Shown: piece after piece, positions 45,602-53,585 of the stretch | How positions within the stretch are numbered: the stretch's first letter is position 1 | Layout of the letters: every line of letters begins with the position of its first letter | Assembly: GCA_041920215.1 (NCBI GenBank) | Contig: JAYRSJ010000002.1 | Span: forward strand, 203,417 to 267,416 | DNA: 64,000 nt | Source: JAYRSJ01 sp041920215 | GTDB lineage: Bacteria > Pseudomonadota > Gammaproteobacteria > Burkholderiales > Burkholderiaceae_C | Reading direction: 5' to 3' | Program-made: the position numbers and the translations under genes | The notes under the pieces: generated by a model | Seen by the model: only the letters and a program-made list of their open reading frames with translations | The model's database searches: none | What the model was told of the DNA's origin: nothing

Positions 45602-47113
45602 TCAGCGGGCCTTCACAAAGGCGCGCAGCTCGGCCGCCATGCGCTGCAGCGATTCCTGGTGGATGTACATCATGTGGCCGGCCTCGAAGTAGCTGACGCT
45701 GATCTGGCCCTGCAGCTGCTCGCGCAGGCCCAGATGCGCCAGGGTGTAGTCACCCGCGGCATGCGGGGTGGCCAGGTCATAGTAGCCGCTGGCCACATAG
45801 ACGCGCATATCGGGGTTGGCATGCAGGGCGCGGCGCAGGCTTTCGCCGGCGCTCAGATAGCGGTTCTCGAAACCCTTCCAGGCCCAGCTCTTCCACAGCG
45901 GCGCATGGACCAGATAGGGCTCGTCGCTGATCCAGCCGAGCTGCTCGCGCAGCAGCCGGTTGATGCCCACCGCGTAGGCGCCGACCAGATTGTTCATGCC
46001 GGCGTCGTCCTCGGGGTGTTCGCCGGCGTCGTCGCGGTCCAGGCCCAGGAAGCGGCTGTCAAGCCGCCCCACGGTCTGGCCGCGCTCGCGCAGCAGCTCC
46101 TTGAAGAAGCGAAACTCGCCGGGGCGCAGGTCGCAGCGCAGCGCATAGCCCTTGCTGAGCCCGGTGTGCAGGGACAGCAGCTCGGCGATACGGTCGCGCT
46201 CTCCCGGGGTCAGCCGCGCGCCTTGCATCAGGGCCAGCCAGTAGTCGCCGTGGGCGAAGTCCTCGGCCTCCTGGACGACCTGGCGCAGCGGCTTCTTCTG
46301 CTGGGTCTCGCGCAAGGCCTTGTGGTACCAGGCGGTAGCGGCATAGGTGGGCAGGAAGAGGGCGTAGGGCAGCTCGTTGCCGGCGTCGAAGCTGAGTGTC
46401 TGGAAGTCCAGTGCCAGCGACACCAGCATCAGGCCGTTCAGATAGATGTCGTGCTTCTCCTGCAGATGGCGCGACAGGCCGGCGGCGCGGGTCGTGCCAT
46501 AGCTCTCGCCGATCAGGTACTTGGGGCTGGCCCAGCGGCCCCAGCGGTTCAGATAGAGCCGTATGAACTCGCCCACCGCGTCGAGGTCGCGCTGGTAGTC
46601 ATGGAACTCGGCCGCCTTCTGGCCCTCGGCCATGCGCGAATGGCCGGTGCCCACCGGGTCGATGAAGACCAGATCGGACTCCAGCAGCAGGCTGTGCTCG
46701 TTGTCGCACAGCCCGTAGGGCGGCTTGCCGCACTGGCCCATCGCGTCGGTGGGCACCCGCTGCGGTCCGAGCAGGCCCAGATGCAGCCACACGCTGGACG
46801 AGCCGGGGCCGCCGTTGAAGCTGAAGGTCAGTGGGCGCTGCTGGGCGTTCTTGGCGCCCTTGAGCGTGTAGGCGATGAAGAAGACGCTGGCGCGGGTCTT
46901 CTCGCCGCCGTACTCGCCCTTGCCATCGTGCTTTAGCTCGCCGTCCTTGATCTCGGGCTCGCGCAGCAGCAACGTGCCGCAGGTGGCGGTGTATTCCAGG
47001 GTCTTCTTGCCGATCTGCAACCGGTGCTCGGTCGTGACCAGGCGCTCGATGGGCGGCTGGGGCGCCTGGCCCGGCCTGGCCTCGGGCGTGCTGGAATTGT
47101 CCGTTGCGGGCAT
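45602..47113 (-). CDS. S10 serine carboxypeptidase-like protein
   Basis: 503 residues. The oxyanion segment FNGGPGSSS is at ~105, the nucleophile motif IGESYGTTRAAG at ~205, the late Asp in GYYDLATPHAAG near 440, and the His in FEAGHMMY near 480. These complete the S10 alpha/beta-hydrolase triad. No signal peptide is evident (MPATDNSSTPEARPG opens the protein), although S10 enzymes usually act outside the cytoplasm. A clear GAGGAAGG ribosome site supports the start at 47113. Divergent from the DUF429 gene with only 30 bases between starts. Confidence 0.87.
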   Translation of the reverse strand: MPATDNSSTPEARPGQAPQPPIERLVTTEHRLQIGKKTLEYTATCGTLLLREPEIKDGELKHDGKGEYGGEKTRASVFFIAYTLKGAKNAQQRPLTFSFNGGPGSSSVWLHLGLLGPQRVPTDAMGQCGKPPYGLCDNEHSLLLESDLVFIDPVGTGHSRMAEGQKAAEFHDYQRDLDAVGEFIRLYLNRWGRWASPKYLIGESYGTTRAAGLSRHLQEKHDIYLNGLMLVSLALDFQTLSFDAGNELPYALFLPTYAATAWYHKALRETQQKKPLRQVVQEAEDFAHGDYWLALMQGARLTPGERDRIAELLSLHTGLSKGYALRCDLRPGEFRFFKELLRERGQTVGRLDSRFLGLDRDDAGEHPEDDAGMNNLVGAYAVGINRLLREQLGWISDEPYLVHAPLWKSWAWKGFENRYLSAGESLRRALHANPDMRVYVASGYYDLATPHAAGDYTLAHLGLREQLQGQISVSYFEAGHMMYIHQESLQRMAAELRAFVKAR

Positions 47114-47143
47114 GGCCTTCCTCCACTCGTTAGAGTGCTCATC

Positions 47144-47974
47144 ATGCACGCTCGCCTCCCTCCTGACGACCCGTTGTTGCACGGGGTCGACTTCAGCAGT
47201 GCGCCCAGCCGGCGCAAGCCCATCGTGGTGGCCAGCGGCCGGCTGCGGGGTCAGGTCTTGCGCCTGGAGGGACTGCTGGCTCTGCCCAGTCTCGACGAGT
47301 TTGCCGCCTGGCTGGCGCGGCCCGGGCCCTGGCTGGGCGGTTTCGACTTTCCCTTCGGCCTGCCGCGCGAGCTGGTCGAGCAGCTCGGCTGGCCGCAGGA
47401 CTGGGCGGGTCTGATGCGGTACTACGCCGGGCTCGAACGGGCCGAGATCCGCGCGCTGTTCGCGGCCTTTTGCGCGGCGCGACCGGCGGGAGGCAAGTTC
47501 GCGCATCGCGCCACTGACGGTCCGGCCGGCGCCTCGCCCTCGATGAAATGGGTGAATCCGCCGGTCGCCTTCATGCTGCATGCCGGCGTGCCGCGCCTGA
47601 TCGCGGCCGGCGTGCGGCTGCCGGGCCTGTGCGCCGGCGATACCGCTCGGGTGGCGCTGGAGGCCTATCCGGGCCTGCTGGCGCGCGAGCTGCTGGGCCG
47701 GCGCAGCTACAAGAGCGACGACCGGGCCAAGCAGACGCCGGAGCGGCTGATCGCACGCAAGGACCTGGTGGATGCGCTGGAGCAGGGGCGCGGCCGTCTG
47801 GGCCTGCGCCTGAAGCTGAGCCATGCGCAGCGCGAGACGCTGATCGACGACGCCAGCGGCGACAGCCTGGATGCGGTGCAGTGCCTGCTGCAGGCAGCCT
47901 GGGGCGCGCAGCGGCCGGGCTATGGCTTGCCAGCGCAGATCGACCCGCTGGAGGGCTGGATCGTCAGCGCCTGA
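47144..47974 (+). CDS. DUF429 domain protein
   Basis: 276 residues resembling the DUF429 family, which has an RNase H-like fold and may be nuclease-like. GVDFSSAPSRRKPIVVA lies at residues ~13-29, WLGGFDFPFGLP at ~64, VALEAYPGLLARELLG at ~170, and DSLDAVQCLLQAAW at ~245, giving acidic residues in order as expected for a metal site. Function unproven. The start at 47144 lies 30 bases from the divergent S10 gene, so the promoters must overlap. Confidence 0.75.
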   Translation: MHARLPPDDPLLHGVDFSSAPSRRKPIVVASGRLRGQVLRLEGLLALPSLDEFAAWLARPGPWLGGFDFPFGLPRELVEQLGWPQDWAGLMRYYAGLERAEIRALFAAFCAARPAGGKFAHRATDGPAGASPSMKWVNPPVAFMLHAGVPRLIAAGVRLPGLCAGDTARVALEAYPGLLARELLGRRSYKSDDRAKQTPERLIARKDLVDALEQGRGRLGLRLKLSHAQRETLIDDASGDSLDAVQCLLQAAWGAQRPGYGLPAQIDPLEGWIVSA

Positions 47975-47986
47975 GGCCGCCCGACC

Positions 47987-47997
47987 GGGGGGGGGGG
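47987..47997. repeat. Homopolymer of eleven G
   Basis: An uninterrupted 11-G run lies in the 26-bp gap between the convergent DUF429 and FHA-EAL genes. It is outside both coding regions, 12 bases after one stop and 3 bases from the other. Such runs are slippage-prone and the reported length may itself be uncertain. Confidence 0.9.
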
Positions 47998-48000
47998 CGC

Positions 48001-49092
48001 TCAGAGCTTGTCTATGCCCAGGGGCTTGCCGGTCAGATAGCCCTGAATCAGCTGGAAGCCCAGCTCGCGGCAGACCTGCGCCTCGGCCTCTTCCTCCACG
48101 CCCTCGGCCAGCGAGACCGAGCCCAGGTCGGAGACCAGCCGGACCAGATCGCTGACGACGCGGCGCTTGCGCTCGCTGGCCTTGTGGATGCCGCGGATCA
48201 GCGCCATGTCGAACTTGACGAAATCGGCCGGCACCTCGCCGATCTCGTTGAGTCGCGCCTGTCCGGCGCCGAAGTCGTCGTAGGCAAAGCGTGCGCCTAT
48301 GTCCTTGAGCCGGGCCGCCAGCTCGCGCATGCGCTCGGTCTCCATCACCGCGGTCTCGTGGATCTCCACCACCAGCTGCAGCTGCGGCCACTGCCTCAGG
48401 GTCTGCTGCAGGGCCTGGAAGAAGCCTTCCTCGAAGGTCTCCTTGGGATGGGTGTTGACGAACAGCGCATGGCTGCCGATCTTGTCCGCCACCTGGCGTA
48501 TGCCATGGCTGCGGAAGGCCTCGCTGAGCTCGGCCTCCAGATTCAGCCGGGTGGCCAGGCTGAACAGATGCATGGGCGAGGCCGGCAGATCGGGATGGGT
48601 GCTGCGCCCCAAGAGCTCGTAGGCGAAGAGCCCGCCGCCCTGGGCCTGGACGATGGGCTGATAGGCGGCCGACAGGCCCTCGCCCTGGAGCAGGGCATGG
48701 AACTGGGCCTCGCGCGGCGAGAAGTACTCGCTCAGCGCCGCACCCGGCGCGGCCAGCACGGTACGGCCTTCGTCGGCATTGCTGGCGACGGTATGGGCCC
48801 GCAGCCTGAATTCGGCGCTGCCGAAATGGATGATGTCGTTCTCGTCCAGCAGCCGCGAGCCGTTGACCCGCTCGCGATTGACGAAGGTGCCGTTGGTGCT
48901 GTCGAGGTCGGTCAGGCGCAGGCGGCCGGAAACATCGGCGCTGAGCTCGGCATGGCGGCGGCTCAGGCTGCCGGCCGGCACGACCATATCGTTGTCGTTC
49001 TCGCGACCGATGCGATAGGGCAGGGCGCTGACCGCAAACGTCAGCCGGGCCCCGTCGGCCCCCACCGTCTCCAGCAACCACTGTCTCAGCAT
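48001..49092 (-). CDS. FHA-EAL protein, candidate cyclic di-GMP phosphodiesterase
   Basis: 363 residues. The N-terminal ~100 residues are a forkhead-associated domain (YRIGRENDND, SRRHAEL, DLDSTNGTFVN), a phosphothreonine-binding module. Residues ~130-360 form an EAL domain. Its metal and catalytic positions look intact: Glu in YELLGR, Asn in FVNTHP, Glu in EIHE, Asp-Asp in YDDFGAG, Lys in FVKFD, Glu in AEGVEEEAE, Gln in IQGYLTGKP. EAL itself reads ELL. FHA input on an EAL output is uncommon and suggests control by a Ser/Thr kinase or phosphopeptide partner. Confidence 0.92.
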   Translation of the reverse strand: MLRQWLLETVGADGARLTFAVSALPYRIGRENDNDMVVPAGSLSRRHAELSADVSGRLRLTDLDSTNGTFVNRERVNGSRLLDENDIIHFGSAEFRLRAHTVASNADEGRTVLAAPGAALSEYFSPREAQFHALLQGEGLSAAYQPIVQAQGGGLFAYELLGRSTHPDLPASPMHLFSLATRLNLEAELSEAFRSHGIRQVADKIGSHALFVNTHPKETFEEGFFQALQQTLRQWPQLQLVVEIHETAVMETERMRELAARLKDIGARFAYDDFGAGQARLNEIGEVPADFVKFDMALIRGIHKASERKRRVVSDLVRLVSDLGSVSLAEGVEEEAEAQVCRELGFQLIQGYLTGKPLGIDKL

Positions 49093-49144
49093 TGCCGCCC
49101 TTCCATGCTTTGTTGCGGACTGTAACCGAAGGCGACCGCCGGCC

Positions 49145-50074
49145 TTATTTGCGCATCAGGGTCGATTTGCCGAACAAGGACTCGATCAGATCCACCGCCA
49201 GCTCGGCCGTCTTGTTGCGCATGTCCAGGGCCGGGTTCAGCTCCATCACGTCGAGCGAGGCCATGCGGCCGGTGTCGGCAATCATCTCCATGCAGAGCTG
49301 AGCCTCGCGGTAGGTGGGGCCGCCGGGCACGGTGGTGCCCACGCCGGGCGCGATGTCGGGATCCAGGAAGTCCACATCGAAGCTGACATGCAGATGGGTG
49401 TTGGCATCCAGCGTCGCCAGGGCCAGCTCCATGGTGTGGCGCATGCCCATCTCGTCGATATAGCGCATGTCGAACACCTCGAGCTCCTGCTCGTGGACGA
49501 AGCGCTTCTCGCCGGCATCGACGCTGCGGATGCCGATCTGGCGCACCCATTTCGGGCTGATCGCGGGATTGGCCTTGCTGAAGCCGCCGATCTCGACCAG
49601 CTCGCGCGGGCCGTGGCCGGCCAGGCAGGCCACCGGCATGCCATGGATATTGCCGCTGGGGGTCAGCGCGCTGGTGTTGAAGTCGGCGTGGGCGTCCAGC
49701 CAGAGTACGCGCAGCTTCTTGCCGGCCTCGCGGCAGTGGCGCGCGACCGCGCTGATCGAGCCTATGGCCAGGCAATGGTCGCCGCCCAGCAGCATGGGCA
49801 TGCGGCCCAGCTTGAGCTCGGCATAGACCGCCTCATGCACCGCGCTGTTCCAGGCCGCGACCTCGGGCAGATGGCGATAGCCGTCGACCGGCGGCTGCCA
49901 GGGATTGGCCGGCCCGGGCAGATTGCCGCGGTCCAGCACCTCGACGCCATGGCCTTCCAGCGTGGTGGCCAGATTGGCCACCCGCAGGGCCTCGGGGCCC
50001 ATGCTGGCACCGCGCGCGCCGGCGCCGATATCGGTGGGGGCGCCGATCAGCGATACGGCTCTGAGCGTTGTCAT
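49145..50074 (-). CDS. rocF: Arginase
   Basis: 309 residues of the ureohydrolase family. Manganese-site motifs are GGDHCLAIGS near residue 99, WLDAHADFNT near 125 and SFDVDFLDPDIAPGVGTTVPGG near 230. Cleaves arginine to ornithine and urea. The opening IGAPTDIGAGARGASMGPEALR is typical of arginase rather than agmatinase. Followed on the same strand by the FHA-EAL gene 52 bases on, probably a separate unit. Confidence 0.95.
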   Translation of the reverse strand: MTTLRAVSLIGAPTDIGAGARGASMGPEALRVANLATTLEGHGVEVLDRGNLPGPANPWQPPVDGYRHLPEVAAWNSAVHEAVYAELKLGRMPMLLGGDHCLAIGSISAVARHCREAGKKLRVLWLDAHADFNTSALTPSGNIHGMPVACLAGHGPRELVEIGGFSKANPAISPKWVRQIGIRSVDAGEKRFVHEQELEVFDMRYIDEMGMRHTMELALATLDANTHLHVSFDVDFLDPDIAPGVGTTVPGGPTYREAQLCMEMIADTGRMASLDVMELNPALDMRNKTAELAVDLIESLFGKSTLMRK

Positions 50075-50086
50075 CTTGCGCTTCCT

Positions 50087-50971
50087 TCAGGTATTGCCGG
50101 CGATGCCGGCCATCAAATCGTATTCACGCTCCAGCAGGGCCCAGGCCTCTTCGGCGGTCTCGACGAAGTGGAACAGCTGCTCGTCGCCGGCGGTGATCAT
50201 GCCGGTCTCGACCAGATAGTCGAAGTCGATCAGCCGGGTCCAGAACTCGCGGCCGAACATCAGGATGGGGCGGCGCCGGCATTTGCCGGTCTGCACCAGC
50301 GTGAGGGTCTCGAAGAGCTCGTCCAGCGTGCCGAAGCCGCCCGGGAAGCAGGCCAGGGCCACCGAACGCATCAGGAAATGCATCTTGCGCAGCGCGAAGT
50401 AGTGGAACTGGAAGCAGAGCTCCGGCGTGATGTAGGGGTTGGGGGCCTGTTCGTGCGGCAGCACGATGTTGAGGCCTATGCTCTGGCCACCGGCCTCGTA
50501 GGCGCCGCGGTTGCCGGCCTCCATCACGCCGGGGCCGCCACCGGTGACCACATAGATGGGGTTGGCGCGCTCGGCCGAGACCTTGGTGACGATGCTGGCA
50601 AAGCGTCGCGCTTCCTCGTAGTAGCGGCTCATCGACAGCTGCATCTCGGCGCGCTTGATGGCAGCGGCATCCGCGCCTGCCTGTGCCCTGGCCAGCGCCG
50701 CGCGAGCGTCCTGCTCGGGCAGGATGCGGGCGCTGCCGAAGATCACGATGGTGGAGCGGATGCCGCGCTCCTGCTGCACCATCTCGGGCTTGAGCAGCTC
50801 CAGCTGCATGCGCACCGGGCGCAGTTCCTCGCGCAGCAGGAAATCGCTGTCGGTGAAGGCCAGACGGTAGGCGCTTTGCGGGCCGCTGTAGTCGGCAGGC
50901 GGCACCAGGGCACGGGCTTCGTCCTTGGCGCTGGGGAAGTTGCGGGCGGTGAGGTACTTGCGCTTGTTCAT
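50087..50971 (-). CDS. LOG-family (TIGR00730-type) Rossmann-fold protein
   Basis: 294 residues. The family motifs GGGPGVMEAGNRGA near residue 155 and PGGFGTLDELFETLT near 220 define the LOG/lysine-decarboxylase-like fold. Plant and some bacterial relatives hydrolyse nucleoside monophosphates (cytokinin-activating or nucleosidase activity), and true decarboxylase activity is not expected. An N-terminal extension of ~75 residues distinguishes it from the short LOG type. It lies 12 bases before arginase in the same direction. Confidence 0.88.
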   Translation of the reverse strand: MNKRKYLTARNFPSAKDEARALVPPADYSGPQSAYRLAFTDSDFLLREELRPVRMQLELLKPEMVQQERGIRSTIVIFGSARILPEQDARAALARAQAGADAAAIKRAEMQLSMSRYYEEARRFASIVTKVSAERANPIYVVTGGGPGVMEAGNRGAYEAGGQSIGLNIVLPHEQAPNPYITPELCFQFHYFALRKMHFLMRSVALACFPGGFGTLDELFETLTLVQTGKCRRRPILMFGREFWTRLIDFDYLVETGMITAGDEQLFHFVETAEEAWALLEREYDLMAGIAGNT

Positions 50972-51083
50972 GGCTGGACGGCTCGGCGGCAATGCGGTCG
51001 GGGCAGCGGCTGTGCCGCCGGGGGCGCAGCATAGGCCATGCCGCGCCGGATATTGCATCGTTGTATGGGCTTGGCGCCGATTT

Positions 51084-51860
51084 TCATGCGCTGGCCTCCC
51101 GGGGGGCTTGGCCGCAAACGACACAGAAGGGGTCTTTCTGGACGAGGATTTCGCTCCACTCCATGCGACGGGCCTCCAGCATCTGCAGCCGGCCCTTGAG
51201 CCCGGGCAGACCCAGCAGCAGCTTCAATGCCTCGGCCGCCTGCATGCTGCCGATGATGCCCACCAGCGGGGCGAACACACCCATCACCGCACAGCGGGTT
51301 TCCTCCACCGGGGCGTCGGGCGCGAACAGGCAGGCGTAGCAGGGGGCTTGCGCATCGCGGCTGTCGTAGACGCTGATCTGCGCGTCGAAGCCGATCGCCG
51401 CGCCCGACACCAGCGGGCGGCGGTGGCTGACGCAGGCCTGGTTGACCCGCTGCCGGGTCGCGAAGTTGTCGCTGCAATCCAGTACCACATCGACGCCGGG
51501 CAGCAGGCGGTCCAGCAGGGCCTCGTCGGCGCGCTGGCACAGACCTTGAACCCGGATCTCCGGGTTCAGCGCGGCCACGCCAGCCGCGGCCGAGGCCACC
51601 TTGTCCATGCCCACCCTGGCCACGCTGTGGGCGAGCTGGCGCTGCAGATTGGTCAGGTCCACCTGGTCATGGTCGACCAAGGTCAGCTGGCCAACGCCGG
51701 CCGAGCCCAGGAAGAGCGCGACCGGCGAGCCCAGCCCGCCCGCGCCTATCACCAGCGCATGGCTCTGCAGCAGGCGCTGCTGGCCGGCGATGCCGATCTC
51801 GTCCAGCAGGATATGGCGTGAATAGCGCAGCAGCTGCGCGTCCGTGAGTTCTGGCGTCAT
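51084..51860 (-). CDS. moeB: HesA/MoeB/ThiF-family adenylyltransferase
   Basis: 258 residues of the E1-like family that adenylates the C-terminus of a sulfur-carrier protein (MoaD or ThiS). The opening LLRYSRHILLDEIGIAGQQ, nucleotide loop GAGGLGSPVALFLGSAGVG, and the two zinc CxxC pairs (CYAC and CVVC) are present. Whether molybdopterin or thiamine synthesis is served cannot be settled from context. Start at 51860 chosen for the canonical TDAQLLRYSR opening. Confidence 0.9.
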   Translation of the reverse strand: MTPELTDAQLLRYSRHILLDEIGIAGQQRLLQSHALVIGAGGLGSPVALFLGSAGVGQLTLVDHDQVDLTNLQRQLAHSVARVGMDKVASAAAGVAALNPEIRVQGLCQRADEALLDRLLPGVDVVLDCSDNFATRQRVNQACVSHRRPLVSGAAIGFDAQISVYDSRDAQAPCYACLFAPDAPVEETRCAVMGVFAPLVGIIGSMQAAEALKLLLGLPGLKGRLQMLEARRMEWSEILVQKDPFCVVCGQAPREASA

Positions 51861-51882
51861 GATGGGGCGAGCATAGGCCAAG

Positions 51883-51914
51883 AAAAACCCGCCGGGCCTG
51901 GGGCCGGGCGGGTT
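51883..51914 (-). terminator. Rho-independent terminator after ctpA
   Basis: On the minus strand AACCCGCC and GGCGGGTT enclose further complementary G/C bases and are followed by a T-run (five As at 51883-51887 on the plus strand). It lies between the ctpA stop and the moeB start. Confidence 0.8.
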
Positions 51915-51948
51915 GTTGCCGCAGGGGCTTAAGGCTTGGGCCGACGCT

Positions 51949-53382
51949 TCAGTTCTCGACCTTGGCTTCGGCCTTGCGCTCGGTGACGGTCTTGGAGACC
52001 AGCACCGGCTTACCCTTGAGCTGGTTCAGCGCCTGGGCCAGCTGGAAGTCCTCGGCGCTGCCGAACTCGGGCAGCGGCTTGGGCGGCTCGTTCTTCTTCG
52101 CGTACTCGGCCTCGAGCTTGGCCCGGGCCTCCTCGCGGGCCTTGGCGCGGGCCTCGTCCTTGTCCTCGGGGCCGCCGTCGAGGTGTTTCTGCAGATCGGC
52201 CTCGCGCATGCGCAGCGCGGCAAACACATCGCCCTCGGCGGTCTCGTCCAGCATCACATCGGGCACGATGCCCTTGGCCTGGATGGACCGGCCGCTGGGC
52301 GTGTAATAGCGTGCGGTGGTGATCTTCAGCGCGGTGTCGGGCCCCAGCTGACGCACGGTCTGCACCGAGCCCTTGCCGAAGGTCTGCGCACCCATCACGA
52401 TGGCGCGCTTGTGGTCCTGCAGCGCGCCGGCCACGATCTCGCTGGCCGAGGCCGAACCCTCGTTGACCAGCACCACCAGGGGCACGGTCTTCAGCGCTGC
52501 GGGCAGGCGGCGCAGGGGATCGCTGCCGCGGCGCGCATAGAAATCAGGGCTGGCCTTGAAGCTGGCCTTGGAGTCGGCAATCTGACCGTTGGTGCTGACC
52601 ACCTCGACATCCTTGGGCAGGAAGGCGGCCGAGATGGCCACCGAGGCCTCCAGCAGGCCACCGGGATCGTTGCGCAGGTCCAGCACCAGACCCTTCAGAT
52701 TGGGTTCCTGCTTGTACAGCTCTTCCAGCTTCTTCGCGAAGTCGTCGACAGTGCGATCCTGGAACTGGCTGACCCGCAGCCAGGCATAGCCGGGCTCGAC
52801 CACCTTGGCGCGCACACTCTGCACCCGGATTTCCTCGCGGGTGATGGTGACCGGGAAGCTGCGGTTCTCCGACTTGCGGAAGATCATCAGCTGCACCTTG
52901 GTGCTGGGCTCACCGCGCATGCGCTTGACGGCCTGGTCCAGGCTCAGGCCGCGCACCGCGGTGTCGTCGATGCGGCTGATCAGATCGCCGCTCTTGAGTC
53001 CGGCGCGGAAGGCCGGCGAGCCTTCGATCGGGGAGACGATGCGCACCAGCCCATCCTCCATGCCGATCTCAATGCCCACACCGACGAACTTGCCGGTCGT
53101 GCCTTCGCGGAACTCCTTGAAGCTCTTCTTGTCGAAGAACTGCGAGTGCGGGTCGAGGCCGGAGACCATGCCAGCGATGGCGTCATTGATCAGCTTCTTC
53201 TCGTCCACCGGTTCCACATAGTCTGACTTGACCATGCCGAAGACGGCGGCGAGCTGCTGCAGCTCTTCCAATGGCAGCGGTGACAGGCTGCTGCGAGCAT
53301 TGGCCTGCAGCTGCATCGTGGTCATGGCGCCGGCAATGGCGCCCAGTGCGACCCAACCTGCGACTTTTAGTTTGGCACCCAT
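51949..53382 (-). CDS. ctpA: C-terminal processing peptidase (S41, CtpA type)
   Basis: 477 residues. An N-terminal membrane anchor or signal (residues ~7-26) is followed by the S41 N-terminal domain, a PDZ domain (~90-170: KFVGVGIEIG, AGLKSGDLISRID) and the protease core. Catalytic Ser is in NEGSASASEIVAGAL and catalytic Lys in GAQTFGKGSVQT. The C-terminus is a Lys/Glu/Ala-rich charged helix, then LPEFGSAEDFQLAQALNQL. It processes envelope proteins in the periplasm. Ends in a clear terminator. Confidence 0.96.
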   Translation of the reverse strand: MGAKLKVAGWVALGAIAGAMTTMQLQANARSSLSPLPLEELQQLAAVFGMVKSDYVEPVDEKKLINDAIAGMVSGLDPHSQFFDKKSFKEFREGTTGKFVGVGIEIGMEDGLVRIVSPIEGSPAFRAGLKSGDLISRIDDTAVRGLSLDQAVKRMRGEPSTKVQLMIFRKSENRSFPVTITREEIRVQSVRAKVVEPGYAWLRVSQFQDRTVDDFAKKLEELYKQEPNLKGLVLDLRNDPGGLLEASVAISAAFLPKDVEVVSTNGQIADSKASFKASPDFYARRGSDPLRRLPAALKTVPLVVLVNEGSASASEIVAGALQDHKRAIVMGAQTFGKGSVQTVRQLGPDTALKITTARYYTPSGRSIQAKGIVPDVMLDETAEGDVFAALRMREADLQKHLDGGPEDKDEARAKAREEARAKLEAEYAKKNEPPKPLPEFGSAEDFQLAQALNQLKGKPVLVSKTVTERKAEAKVEN

Positions 53383-53585
53383 GATGCGGTGGTCCCTATC
53401 GGTGAATAAAGCCCTGTTGCGGCATAGCGGCGATTTATGCCATCAAACGGTCATCAGTATAGGCCTGAGGCTATATCCGATGCTGCTTGTAGCCCCGCAG
53501 ATACGGGCCAATTCGTGCACAGCCAAGCCCTTGTTGGCGAGGTTTACCGCAGCTTTACTCGATTGGCCCGCGCCGCTCAGGCCGG
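53383..53585. other. 203-bp intergenic region upstream of ctpA
   Basis: Noticeably lower GC than its surroundings and without a credible reading frame. It should contain the ctpA promoter and the trailer of the ABC ATPase gene. An imperfect dyad around TATAGGCCTGAGGCTATA lies near 53458-53475. No RNA family is recognised. Confidence 0.4.

Noticed and set aside
45602..49081. A 1,159-residue open frame on the minus strand covering the S10 gene, the DUF429 region and the FHA-EAL region
   Set aside because: Only its C-terminal 503 codons match a protein family. The rest lies antisense to or out of frame with recognised genes, and openness reflects the GC-rich codon bias.
53458..53475. Transcription terminator in the spacer upstream of ctpA
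   Set aside because: The dyad is imperfect, with a bulge, and lacks a T-run.
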